Source of the DNA: Volvox africanus
Taxonomy: Eukaryota > Chlorophyta > Chlorophyceae > Chlamydomonadales > Volvocaceae
Length of the DNA: 64,000 nucleotides
Direction of reading: 5' to 3'
Assembly (NCBI GenBank): GCA_030268105.1
Contig: BSDZ01000008.1
Location: 2,480,001-2,544,000 of the forward strand
A program made the position numbers and the translations under genes. The notes under the pieces were generated by a model. That model was given only the letters and a program-made list of their open reading frames with translations, did not search any database and was not told the DNA's origin. Of this stretch, positions 12,349-25,300 are shown one piece after another (within the stretch, counting starts at the first letter, position 1; each line of letters starts with the position of its first letter).

Positions 12349-12922
12349 CTACCGGGTGATTGTATTGCTAGATGGGTTTGTCAATTCAAGCTGGTGGCCT
12401 TCTGCAGGAATCTGCCGTGAAACCTCCGGATCAGCCTGTATCCCCTCCTCCATTTGTTGTCGAAGGTTGTCCTGAAACAGAGGAATTTGAAGGTTGGCAA
12501 GATCAGTGAATGCATGCTGCTGGGGGCTCTAGGATTGTCGTCTGCTAAAGGCTGCGAAGCTTCCAGCCTACCTCCGTGACGAGGCATCTGTCGGCCTCCC
12601 GTTCAAACTGCGCGTTAGGTAAAATTCGGAGCAGCTTGTCAGCACATAAACCTTCCATAAATAATAACGCATAATTCACGTACCTCCTGTTGCTGTAACT
12701 GGTACTCAGCGACTGCCCATTGATACTTGGAGTTGTCGAGGCCAATTAACCATCCCGCCCACTTGTCAAAACACATCCATCCTAAGAAAAAATGACGAAA
12801 TAAGTATCAATTCATGTTCAGATATTCAATCCTTCCTTTGTATGATTTCTACCTTTGTGCAGCTGCTGAAGTACTAACCAACCGAACATCGGCCATGTCC
12901 GGTTTAGCTCCTCAGAACTCAT
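12349..12922 (-). CDS. Small FAM177-like protein, complete 108-aa gene
   Basis: Four short exons, 12922-12853, 12781-12684, 12607-12572 and 12471-12349, have canonical GT-AG junctions and introns of 71, 76 and 100 nt. They join in phase to 108 codons plus stop. The exons are too small to appear as obvious ORFs. The protein reads LNRTWPMFGWLVLQQL, then CFDKWAGWLIGLDNSKYQWA and AEYQLQQQEFEREADR, then an acidic, Gln-rich tail. The Trp-containing hydrophobic stretch, the G-L-x-x-SKYQ-x-A-x-x-EY block and the charged helix after it match the core of the FAM177 family, whose biochemical role is unknown to me. The usual upstream FAM177 acidic segment is missing: an in-frame TGA sits just before this ATG. 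A 5' UTR exon is possible, with an acceptor near 12965. The next gene, on the other strand, starts 448 bp away. Confidence 0.78.
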
Positions 12923-13370
12923 GGAGTCAGATATTTTTCAATAACTATCTCTCGGTAACGAGGATATGCTGTAAAGCAGTTCAAGAGAGTTAGTGTGAGT
13001 CAAGGAATAAAACTTCTATGCCAGAGAGAACTGGACGGTACAATACTTGCAGATAAGGGATATAAACATTAGGCAGGAGCAAACCGTGTAGGTTTATGAG
13101 CACCTCTTCCATAACATACAACTGAACATCCGCGGCGCAAAATGATCGTACATGGTAAACCCGGTGCTTGGTCAAACGTTCATCGTGTGGTGTTGCAGCA
13201 TATTCAAAACATATATTATTTCCGTAGGCACCATACTTGTGCTTTTCGGAGCACTAAATGCTGCACGGGCGCCTTCGAGAATGCCACCAACGATACAATG
13301 CTATTTGGCAAGGGCAACTTTATAATATTGTAATTTCTCTTAAAATGATCGCTTGAAGATCCCAGTACTG
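12923..13370. promoter_or_regulatory. Short divergent intergenic region (possible bidirectional promoter)
   Basis: The 448 bp separate the start codons of the minus-strand FAM177-like gene and the plus-strand beta-helix gene. It is AT-rich compared with both. No specific element was identified. An untranslated leader exon of either gene could lie here. Confidence 0.4.
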
Positions 13371-16300
13371 ATGAGGCGTCGACTCCTGGCATTGGAATGG
13401 CTAGTTCGAATGCTCCTTTCATTGCCACTCACCATAAGTGTGCCATATGTAGATCCCTCCAGATGGGATCCCATCGCTAATGGGGTGAAGGGCGGCTTAC
13501 TCAGTAACTTGCAGGAAGGTCACGGACGCCGGCTCGTCATGCAACCACTTCAAAATAATACCGAATACAATGGTCTTGTGACTGCTTTGATTAGGTGAGG
13601 CATTGGGCAGTCTTTATCCGTGGTGGGTGGATTATCTACCTGGGTATATGCCTGCGGTCGCGCTGCGACCAGCTGAATGCTCGTTTGTAAGGGAACCCAA
13701 ATGCATTCAGCTCTTTATGTTCTTTTCATTTATTTTAAAGTTTTAATTTTCGTTGGCTCGGTAAGTGGCTGTATGTAACGCTCCGGCGGGCGGGGGCCTG
13801 CAAATTGGCAAATTTCTTCTCCCTGCCATATCCACCTCAACATGGTCGGACCATAATCCGATCTTATCCATGTGACAGACATACAAAATTAATTTCTTTT
13901 GTTTGTCATTTAGTAGAGGAGCGGGAATATACTTTCACGTACCGTTATACCAGCGCCAAGGGCCTATACCGTTTGTTCACCGAAACGGCAGCCGCAGTCC
14001 ACCACCAAGCATCCTTCCAAAGAGTTTTAACGACACACCCAAGAGTCCAACCATGCAGCAGCAGGAATGCAAATTACGCATCGCCTTCCTCCCATCGCGT
14101 CCGCACCTTCCCAATCCTGTGCGTCAATAAAACACCGGCCCCTGCACATCCATCCACCATGCTTCCCGAACCACGGAGAACGACATGCGCATGGTCGGGT
14201 TTGATGCCCTCCCTGACCCACTTTCGCTTCCTCCCCCTCTCTCTTTCTGCCCTCCTTCCCTCGCCATCTCTCTTTCTGATCCTGCATTTCTCTTGGCGAC
14301 TGGTGCGCGCCACTGCTGCCTCCGCCGCTGGCGTCGCCCACTTATGGCGTCCCCCTGTCACTCTGCTCGGTGTTCCCCAGCACCATCACCATTTCCAATG
14401 TCACCTTCAACAACTGCCCCAACGGCGCACTGGCGCTTACAGTCAACACGAGCTCCTCTTTCAACATCGTAATCCAGAATTGCAGCTTCAGCAACAATTC
14501 CAACGCGCTGTCTATCTCAGTTAACGGCACCACATACGGGGGCAACATAGCAATTGAAAACTGCAGCTTCAACAGCAACGCCGACGCATTATCGATTTCC
14601 GCAAGCTCAAACGCCTCCATTGTCATCACCATCCGGAACTGCAATTTCTATAAGAACAGTAACGGGGTCAGCAACGCTGGCGCCTCCTCCTCTTCCTCCT
14701 CCTCCCTCACCGGCGCCGCAGTGATTCTTAGCGGAACTCCCACGGTTAGCATCCTGGACTGCAGCTTCCAGAACAACACCGCCCAGTCGGGGGCGGCCGT
14801 GTATTCCACCGTGGGTAATGCGGGCACAGGGTCCTTGGAGATTGACAACTGCCTATTCAAGGCCAATCGTGGCCAGGGCGCCGTCTTCGTGGATGGCGGC
14901 ATCCTTTACAGCGTGGCGAACAGCAACTTCAGCTACAACACGGGCGGCAGCGCGCTGTATATGAGCGAATTGGCGTTCGTTAGTCAGAGGACGGTATCCA
15001 TTCAGCAGGTGGGGGGGACGCGCAGCCACAGACACGGACCGGTTGGGCGGGAGCTCATGGGGTGGGGGTGATAGGGGTGTTTCAATGGTTGTAACGACAG
15101 AGGCGGGGACAGAGGCGGGGATGGAAAGGGGACGGAAAGGTGGACAGAGGCGGGGAGGGGGCCTGCCAAGCAAGGTTGTGGCCAAAGCGCGCTCCGGAAC
15201 CCAACATTCAGGAAGGACAGTGAATTTGATCAGTTGGGGGCCCCTCTTACACCAAACTGCGAGCACCTTGCCTCCTTTCACCCCGAGCGGTCCGTTCGTC
15301 TGCCGGGCGTCTTCGGCTCCGGCCGCTGACTCAATACCTGGCTTCTCTTCCTCCTCCCCTTTCGACGTCCCTCAATCCCTCTTCTCCCCCTACTGTACTG
15401 TCAGGCTCGATGAAGTCTAGTCAGATCATATAATATGATCCCCCATATCTCTTCGTTACCGGTACACAAAGGCCTCAACACCCGTTACCTTTCCCCCCTT
15501 TCGCCATGTCCTTCTCACCACCATCAACAACACGAACACCACCACCACCACCACCACTATCACGCCGTGCCAATACTCCAGACGGTGTTCTCAGACAATA
15601 GCGCCGACGGCAGTAGCGATACCACCAGCTCCACTACCTCAGATTTCAGCAGCAAAGGCGGGGGTATCCTTCTTCACAAGAGCCTCGCGTCCGTTTATAT
15701 CACTAAATGTACCTTCACACGCAATACCGTGAGTGCCCTGTCGGGATTTGTACAACATTATTCATCCGGTAGCTGGGAAGTGAGAGATCGTAGATTAGGG
15801 GGGCCTAGGTACCCAAAAGGGGGTGGGGGGGAAAGGGGAAGGGAACCTAAGGGCAGGTGGGGGCGCCTGCCTCTCTTGACGGCAACGTAAAGAGAGGCAA
15901 CACGTACCCCATTAATTCATCCAGCTTGTTTAAAGGTTTGCTGACCCACGGGTCTCGGACTTCTATCACCAACGTAATGTGAATAGACTAGGAAGCTTGT
16001 TCATCTTGTTCAATGTACATATCACTATAGGAGCATATACACACATCACCACGACTTCATTCGCCCTTACCGCAACGCGCAATCCGGCCCTCACGCTTCC
16101 TCTCGGATTGCAGGCAAAGAGTCAGGGTGGCGGTCTTGTGGTCTCTAACGCAGGGTCCGATGTATTCCTCACGTCTGCTGTCTTTTCCAATAACGATGGT
16201 GGGTTATACGGCGGAGCTATGGTCGTCTCAACGTCGTCAACGGTGATTGCAACGGGCTGCAGCTTCACAGCCAACAGAGCGACGCAGGTGTGCACGCGCG

Positions 16301-19300
16301 CTCGTGTGTGTTTGTGCGGGGAGGGGGGGAAGCAAAGGTGCATGCACATGACGTCCCTCCCCACTCCCCTCTCCCCTCTCCCCTCTCCCCTCTCGACGGA
16401 TGATCTTCCTTTCAACACTCCTACTCGCCCTCCATGCCGTACTTGTACTCAATACTCATTCTCCCGCTTAATTCGCTTCGCGTCCTCCTGGACCGGTGAC
16501 GTCTGCAACTCCAGGGCGGTGCCATTCTGGTGTCCACCATATCCACCCTGGAGCTGGCGGCCTGCACGCTCGAAAACAATACCGCGGGCAAATTCGGAGG
16601 CGGCATCAGGTATCAGCCAGTAAGCCGTTGTACGGCCCGTACTGCAAGCTGGATCTCGTACTTTGCATCCTTGTTTTGATCGTACTTTGGATCTTGTTTT
16701 GACGTGCATCCGCAAAGTTCACTCAGCCTCAATAGGCATCAAACATGTGACACTACTTTGATAATGAATCTCGTCCCCGCGGGCAAGTAATTGTCACTGC
16801 CGCCTCCTTTGTCTGTCTCTCCGTCCGTCCGTCCGTCCGTCTGATGATCTCTCGTTCTGGACACAGCGTTGTTACAACAGCCGTCATAAGCGTTTCGAAC
16901 ACGACCTTTCTCCGAAACCAAGCGACGTATGGCGGGGCCCTTGAATGCTGGAGCTGCGACTACGTGTCCGCTGACAGGTACGTGCCGCGAGGCTTAGGCT
17001 CATAATGGGATTTGCGGCACTTGCGTATGGACGGATGTCCTGGGGACAGTCGAAATCAACACTATTATTACAGGAAGTACGGGTATTTATATTGGTGGTG
17101 GTGGTGGTGGTGGTGGTATTGGTATTGGTATAGGTGGGGGTAGGGTGGTGGTGGAGGTGTTACAAGCGAGCTCGGTTATCAATCGGGGTTTGGGGTCTGG
17201 CGGTGTGGGACGGGATTGGGGCTCAGGAGCGAAGGGGGACATGGGTCCGGCAGCAGCTGGGTGTCAGGGAGGGAGGTGGGGGGATGCAGGGTCTGTCCGT
17301 CAGGATGTCCTGCTTACTGAAGTCCGCGTGGTGTTAACCGCTCCGTGACATGGTTCGTCAAAAGGGCCACAAGTCCAGGAGCATTACAACAACGTGTGTG
17401 TGGTGGTGGTTTCGTCCCGCAATCCGCCCTTGCAGGAACTATTTCCTGAACAACTCGGCCAGCGGCTCGGCCGGCGCCCTGGGTCTGTACTCGGCCTCGT
17501 CGACAGTTTCAGTTAAGAAAAACGTGTTCAGAGGCAACAGCGCAGCACGTAATACCAGCAGCTTCACCGCAAAGGTAGGATGATGGCAGCACCGGGAGCC
17601 AGGGTGGGGGTGGGCAGGTGGGGGTGGGCAGGTGGGGGTGGGCAGGTGGGGGTGGGCAGGTGGGGGTGGGCAGGTGGGGGTGGGCAGGTGGGGGTGGGCA
17701 GGTGGGGGTGGGCAGGTGGGGGTGGGCAGGTGGGGGTGGGCAGGTGGGGGTGGGCAGGTGGGGGTGGGCAGGTGGGGGTGGGCAGGTGGGGGTGGGCAGG
17801 TGGGGGTGGGCAGGTGGGGGTGGGCAGGTGGGGGTGGGCAGGTGGGGGTGGGCAGGTGGGGGTGGGCAGGTGGGGGTGGGCAGGTGGGGGTGGGCAGGTG
17901 GGGGTGGGCAGGTGGGGGTGGGCAGGTGGGAGGTTGTTAGTCCCGCGGTGGGCCATGTCCCAAACCATTGCACGTTAACTTCGCGTCCAATCCGACCCTA
18001 CGCTGCTCATCCTCTTAGCAACCTGACCACTCGCCGCGCAAGGCCGATGAGTCAATCAGCATGTGCCACCTTCCACCTTCTACCAGCGCTCCTCACCTCG
18101 CCTGATAGGGGCCGGTAGGAGCTGGGCGCGTGGAGCCGTGCAGCTGCGGAAGCTGGGAAGCTGAGGAAGCTGAGGAAGCTGAGACAAGGACGGGCCACTA
18201 CGCGAAACAAAGAATTGCCCAACTCCGTGTTGGAACCGTGTTCATGTGTATTTTTGTACGGGCCCGTACACCGACTCGTCCTATCCTGTCGCCTCGCAGG
18301 ACTGCTCCCGGAGCACCACCGGCGCCGGCGGGGCGGTGTGTGCGAGCATCACAGTGGCCATGGATGTGTCGGGCAACACCTTTGACGGCAATCAGGCCAC
18401 TAGCGGCGGAGCGGTGAGTGCAGCACTTATTCCCCTATCAGCTATGACAACCCTGATTGCGGGCATACGATGGCGAGGTTCATTCACCACTTCACTTGTG
18501 CGATATTCGTTCATAACCTAATCTAACAAATTGACAACCGATAAAACAAACGATGTATTGGCTGATTGAGGAAACGGTTAAGTGGATTATAAGGAAAGGT
18601 TGTAAGGGAGGGGCCTGCAGGCGTACACACGTACACACACACATATATATACACACATATACACACTCCAACCCGGATTTCCCCCTCCCGGACGTCACCC
18701 CTCCCCCGTACAGATGTTCGTTACCCGGCAATGTGCGATCATGGCAGATGACGCCACCTGCGCGACGGCGAGGTTGAATCTAGACGGTGACAATATCTTG
18801 AAGAACAACATCGCGCAAGGCGGCGGCGGCGGCGCGATTTACGCACTCAACGTAACCGATATCGCAATTACCTGCAGTGGTAACAGCACGCTGTACACGG
18901 GAAGTGTTCTATCGGCCTGGCCGTACGGCGCAAGGGGGTGTCCCAATTGGAACGGCAACCAAGCTACAGCCGGTGGCTACGGCTCCGGCTTGGCGACGGG
19001 TCTTGCGGGGCTGCGTGAGTTACCTGACAACGGAACCTCCCGATCGAACCTCAATAGTAACTCCGTCGTGACGGTCGTACTGTCACTGTACGACTTCCTG
19101 GGTACGGCAATTACGAAGGGGACGTACGAAGCAACTGGAACCACTGCCGCGGTGAGGAAGTGATGGGAAGGGGAGGGGAGCTGTTTGGCAAGGGTATGGT
19201 GTTATTGTTTGTCGTCCCACGCCACCCGAACCCAATCACACACACACACACACACACACACATACATACACACACGCGCGCGCATGTAGGTACCTGACCG

Positions 19301-22300
19301 CCACCCAATCCACCAGCACGCCGGTGTGTAAGTTGCACTGAGGGCCGGAAGATGCGAATCGCAATCGCTGAAGCCCCATGTTTGGCCCCCACATGTGAGG
19401 GCCTCACCACCTTAGTCCATTACATCTTTTGTTGATTACCCCCTGCGCCGCAGCATGAGACCACGTTCGGCCACCTCTGTTGCCTTCCTTGCCCTCTCCT
19501 CATTAGCCGGTGCTTACCGCATATCGCCATCCCCCTCCTCCTACCCCCTGCTCCTACCCCCTTTGCTCGTAACCCCTGCTCCTACCCCCTTTGCTCGTAA
19601 CCCCTGCTCCTCTTCTGACGCAACCTTCATTGCAAGTCAGGTGTGGATGACGAGCGAGCTGCTCCAGTACTCCATTTCTGGATACAGCAACTCGAGCGAC
19701 AACGGTGTCGTGACCTTCAACACCCTCAAGATGAAGGCACCCGCGGGCACCTACAACATGACGATTTACGCGCTTCCAACAGGTAAGGCTGGGCTTGCTT
19801 CCGTACAACGACCCAACGGTTACCGGGCTGGGCGGAAAGGGGAGGTAAAGGGGGGGAGGGGAGATAGTAGTACGGAGAGGTGGTGAGCTTCTAGGCGGCT
19901 ACCAAATGGGAGCATATTTCTTCACCTGGTTCCTCCGCCCTGTCCCGCTGGACGTGGACCTCGTCTCTGAGCCTCTTCTCCTGCCTCCACCCCTTCACTT
20001 CCACTCCCCTTTGCCCTTCCCTTCTCCGTCCAGGCATCACCGATTTTACGTTGTACGAATGGGCCAACATCTCCCTCGTGGTGCGTGTTGGCCAAACGGG
20101 CGGATGGAGGGTGCAGTTGAGAACGGAGCAGCAGCATGGATTGGGAAACGGGAAAGGGGGTCCTCGGGGGGGGGGGAGGGGGGAAATATGGGGGAATCAT
20201 GGGGGGGAGGGGGCTGAGGGTTATTGCTTCCTCGTTACAGCATGTGAAGTCCAACTGTGGTGTTGTCGGGTACGCAACAAGTTGTACGACCCCGAGGACG
20301 GTTGGTTTCTGACACCCCTTCCCTCCGCCTCCCTTTCCCTCAACCCTCACACACACCCAATCCGGCCGGCCCCCTCCCCACACACACACCCGTACACCCA
20401 GATCCGGCCCTGCAAGCTGGGTGAGGTCCTGGACACTGGAGGTGACTTGTGCACCGAGTGCTCGGGCACGTCCTACTACACCTTCAACACCGAGAACAAG
20501 ACCTGCGACATCTGCCCCTCCTACGCGCTGTGCAGTTTCAACGGCAGCTATACGAACACGTCCGATGACAATGCAGGGTACCTGGTTCCGGAGGACGGCT
20601 ACTGGCACTCCTCGCCCTTTTCGCCCCAGGTGTGTCTCCCACCCCCTCCAGGCTCGAGCACACATGACTCACGCATTGCCCCCTGACCTTGGCCGGATGC
20701 CTCTGGGCCTCTGGGCCGCTGGGCCCTGGCACTGTCACTGTCACTGGTGTCCATTATGCTGCTTCTCAACTCCTCCACAACGTACGACGACATCAAACCT
20801 CGAGCAGCTGCCGTACTGATTCGCATTTCGCAGCACAGATCCGCATGGAGGAGGCGATGGAGGAGCCGGGGGAGGAGGCGGGGCGCTTAACAACTTAACG
20901 TGTTATATCTAAAGCCCATCCCTCATCGACTAACGACTTCGGCCCTAACCTCTGCAGTCAGGATAGCCCCATTTGGTTTCCTAGACGTCTCGCAAAGTTT
21001 GTACGTCACTGTACGTCCTCAATTTAACTCGGTCTCCATCCCCGGCACCGTCCCATGGGTCAACCCCACAGATGCTCGCGTGTCCTTACTCGGCCGCCTG
21101 CACCTTCGATGATCGCAATGTGACCATTGGGACGTACCAGGAGGACTACTTGTCGGGATCGGATACCGCCTTGCCCACTCCTAATACGAGCGTCCTGTAC
21201 AACATCACCACATACTGGCAACTCCAGGTACGACAAAGACAGTACGACAGGTGGTCACGGGGTAGCAATACCCTGGGACAAAAGATACTCGGGATTCGGC
21301 CCTGGGGTATTTCCTACACCGCATCTGCTACCCCACCCCGATGTTTTTGGACTGCTGGGGATCCCGCGCCGGAGCTTGATGGACTCATATATTGCCTGCA
21401 TGTTATCGCATCGTGTCACGACCTATCGCGTTACCAGACATGAAAGGCGTGACAATCGGGTTTCCAATAGTGCATTGATTTCCCTATACTTCTGGTATCG
21501 CATTCTTATCAAAACAAGCTGTCCGTTGTCGCATTCACTTTAGTGGTTACTGGTATATGTATGCTCTGTGACAACGCGTACTCGCGACATCAGGTGGGTT
21601 GCAAGCGATGTGTGTGTGTGTGTGTGTTCGCTTTTGTTCCAAACACGTGCGTCCGAGAATATATAATATATATTTGCGTTTGGGCCATCCCACCAATGCT
21701 TATTGTCGTGCGTACAGCCATTGCATACCCCCATGCTCACATGGGACTCTTCTCGGTGCGGGCTTTCACTCATTTAATGATCATTATACTGCTGGATTCC
21801 CAACCTCAACCTCAACCTCCAACTGCCAACTTCCAACCGCCGCGCCCGCAGTGTAACACGGGCTACAGGGGGCGGCTATGCGCCCAGTGCGAGGGTCCCG
21901 AGTACGGCTGGCGCTCAAGCGGCCGCTGCTACAAGTGTCCCGCGCGTATCCTCAACTTGCTGTTCTACATTTTGTCGTACATGTTCACCATTTTCTTGTT
22001 GGCGTTCACGGTCCGGGCTACCCTAGGTCGAGGTTCTGGGGAGAGCCGCGCACTGGTACGTGCCGTACGTAATAGTACCCGACTGGCCGTTGCCCGCCCC
22101 GTAACCAACGATAAAGACGATGCTGATGGTGATGACGAGGATGAGGATGTGGAGAAGGAGAAGAGGGAAAGGGAGAGGAACGCTGTTGCCGCCGTCAGCT
22201 TCAAGATCAGGGACACCGCGTATGTGGGCAACGGCCTCAACGGTGGAGGTGCCGGCGGCGACGGCGGCCGACGCGTAGCCGGCCTTGCCAGCTTTCACGG

Positions 22301-25300
22301 ATTTCCCGCCGCAGAGAGCAGCATCGAGGATGGTAGTGGCGGCGGTATTGGCGTCGGAGGTGGAGGGGCAGGCATGGATCTCAGCGGCAGCGGCAGCGGC
22401 AGCGGCAGCAAGCGAGGAAACTACGCTACTGACGGCGCCAGTATGAAACGTCGCAGTCGGTCGGCGAGTGTCAGCGGAAACGGTCGGGGAGGTTCCGACA
22501 GCGGCAGGGGCAGCAGGAAAGGAGGTCCCGCTGGAATCTTGGAGATGGCGGCGGCGGCGGCTATGGCGCAGCTGGAGGAAGAGGCCGCCCGAAAGGGTGG
22601 CCCCTTCGGCGACGTCAACGGCAGCGGCGGGAGACACGACGACGATTGCGATGATGATTACCACACGTACGGCAGCGTTGACGGAGGCAGAGGCGGATTT
22701 AGAAGCTACAACGGCGGCGCGGGGTACGGTACGGTAAGGTCGGCTGGCGGTCGGATGGCTGGCGGCGAATTCGCCGGTGCGCTGGTGGTTGACGCCAGGG
22801 AGGGCGCCGTTGCGCTGCCGCCGGCCGTGCTGCCCGGGACGCGGCCCAACATTCGTGGCCGCGTGCCTCGGTCCGTGCGGGCGCGGGAGAGCCGATTGGC
22901 GCAGAGCTCCGGTCCTGGCGGCGATGGCAACGTAGCAATGCGGATTTCGGAGGGGTCCGATGGGTCGGACAGCGATCAGCGCAGGCGGCACCGCCTGGCG
23001 CGAATGTCCCGCGCGGAAGGTCAAGGCGGAGGAGGCAGTGGCAGCGATGGCAGTGGCAGCGGTAGCGGCGGTGGTGGTGTCAGTGCTGGCGGCGGTGGCG
23101 GCAGCGGCAGCGGCAGCGGCAGCGGCAGCGGCAGCGGTAGCTACGCAGCTGCCCCGGGCAAGGCATTCGGGGAACCAGTCGCGGAGAGCCTAACCACGTG
23201 GGTCGACGGCATGCGGCGGCGACGGCGCGGTGATGGCAGCGAGGCTGTTGTTGGCAGTGGTGATGGCGGCGGCGGCACCGATGACGGCAAAACCATGCTG
23301 AGCGGCCGCCATGGTGGCGGCGGCGCCTCTGGTCTGTTTTTGGGCCCGGTTGGGACGTTGCAAAGGGAGCAGAGTGAGCTTCGTGCACAGCTTAAAGAGG
23401 ACGAGCTTGACCGGGAGGATAAACCCCCACATGCAGTGGTGCTCAAGGTATGTACGACCGTGTAGTACGTTCCGTGTAGTACGACGCCTGAAAAGAAGGG
23501 TATCGTTTAGAGACCCGTAGGTGAGGTGGGTTCACGGAATGTGTGTGCAGTTGTGCATTTTGCGCACGACAACACCTCACCCGTGCAATCCGTTCCTTCC
23601 AACTACATCTTATACAAGGAGTATCATTACCCCTGTCCTCTCCCCCTCCTCTCCCCCTCCTCTCCCCCTCCTCTCCCCCTCCTCTCCCCCTCCTCTCCCC
23701 CTCCTCTCACCCTCCTCTCACCCTCCTCTCCCCCTCCTCTCCCCCTCCTCTCCCCCTCCTCTCCCCCTCCTCTCCCCCTCCTCTCCCCCTCCTCTCACCC
23801 TCCTCTCCCCCTCCTCTCCCCCTCCTCTCACCCTCCTCTCACCCTCCTCTCACCCTCCTCTCACCCTCCTCTCCCCCTCCTCTCACCCTCCTCTCCCCCT
23901 CCTCTCCCCCTCCTCTCCCCCTCCTCTCCCCCTCCTCTCACCCTCCTCTCACCCTCCTCTCACCCTCCTCTCCCCCTCCTCTCACCCTCCTCTCCCCCTC
24001 CTCTCCCCCTCCTCTCCCCCTCCTCTCCCCCTCCTCTCCCCCTCCTCTCCCCCTCCTCTCCCCCTCCTCTCCCTCTCCTCTCCCCCTCCTCTCACCCTCC
24101 TCTCACCCTCCTCTCACCCTCCTCTCCCCCTCCTCTCACCCTCCTCTCACCCTCCTCTCCCCCTCCTCTCACCCTCCTCTCACCCTCCTCTCACCCTCCT
24201 CTCACCCTCCTCTCACCCTCCTCTCCCCCTCCTCTCACCCTCCTCTCCCCCTCCTCTCCCCCTCCTCTCACCCTCCTCTCCCCCTCCTCTCACCCTCCTC
24301 TCCCCCTCCTCTCCCCCTCCTCTCCCCCTCCTCTCCCCCTCCTCTCCCCCTCCTCTCCCCCTCCTCTCCCCCTCCTCTCCCCCTCCTCCCCCCCTCCTCT
24401 CACCCGCACCTCGCCGGACCTCACGGGTTCTCTTTCCATAGCCTGTCCTTCCCCTTCCCCCCGCCCGTGCTCTCTTTGCTCATGTTGCCCTCCTTCCTGC
24501 CCGCCTCACCTCCGCTTGGCCGCCCCCGCCTGTCTGCGGACAGATCCTGATTAACTTCTTGCAAGTCACGACGGTGGCCAGAAATCTGGACCTCAACTTC
24601 CCCGACTTCGTAACCAAAATGTGGAATGTGGGGTCCATGGTGGGTTTGGCTGGCAGAAGGCAGCCGCCGCAGGATCCGGGATGTGCGAAATACTGCATAA
24701 ATACGGCATGAATACGGCATGTCCATCTTCCCGGTCCTGACCACAGGGATGACCGAAGGAAATGAAATCAGAATATCATTTTGTTGTTCGTTCGGCTTCC
24801 CCCGGCCCTGACAAGACAAGCTGTTTCCCTAAACCATCAAAAGTTATGTTCATGAAAAAGGACGCGATTCATCAGATCAATGACGCAACAAAAAGATTGG
24901 ATTGGATTTCGTATGCATGCAAAGGTTGGATAGGTTGCGTGGTTTGTACTATCCCCCACAGCGGGTTTGTACTATCCCCCACAACACATATATACAGACA
25001 CAGACTCACAGACACAGACACAGACACAGACACAGACACAGACACAGACACAGACACAGACACAGACACAGACACAGACACAGACACAGACACAGACACA
25101 GACACAGACACAGACACAGACACAGACACAGACACAGACACAGACGCAGACGCAGACGCAGACACAGACACACGCATACCCCTTCTTCCTTTCTCCGTAC
25201 GCAGGCCTCCAGCGCCATGACCACCCTCGTATCCATCGACTGCAGCTTCCCGGAGAACGTCACCTCTAAAGCGATTCAGAGAACCATACTGTACGTCGCC

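Noticed and set aside
17509..18118. Long ORFs of Gly/Val/Trp or Pro/Thr/His repeats on both strands
   Set aside because: Products of the 14-bp minisatellite inside an intron whose flanking exons join in phase.
19455..19886. Apparent new gene start with a signal-peptide-like N-terminus
   Set aside because: Its left half is a C/T-rich duplicated stretch with intron character; the coding part from 19641 joins the upstream beta-helix exon in phase, so a separate gene is not needed.
23521..24554. Three overlapping plus-strand ORFs of 306-342 codons (Pro/Leu/Ser repeats)
   Set aside because: They are translations of the 10-bp intronic array in all three frames; no start context or conserved ends.
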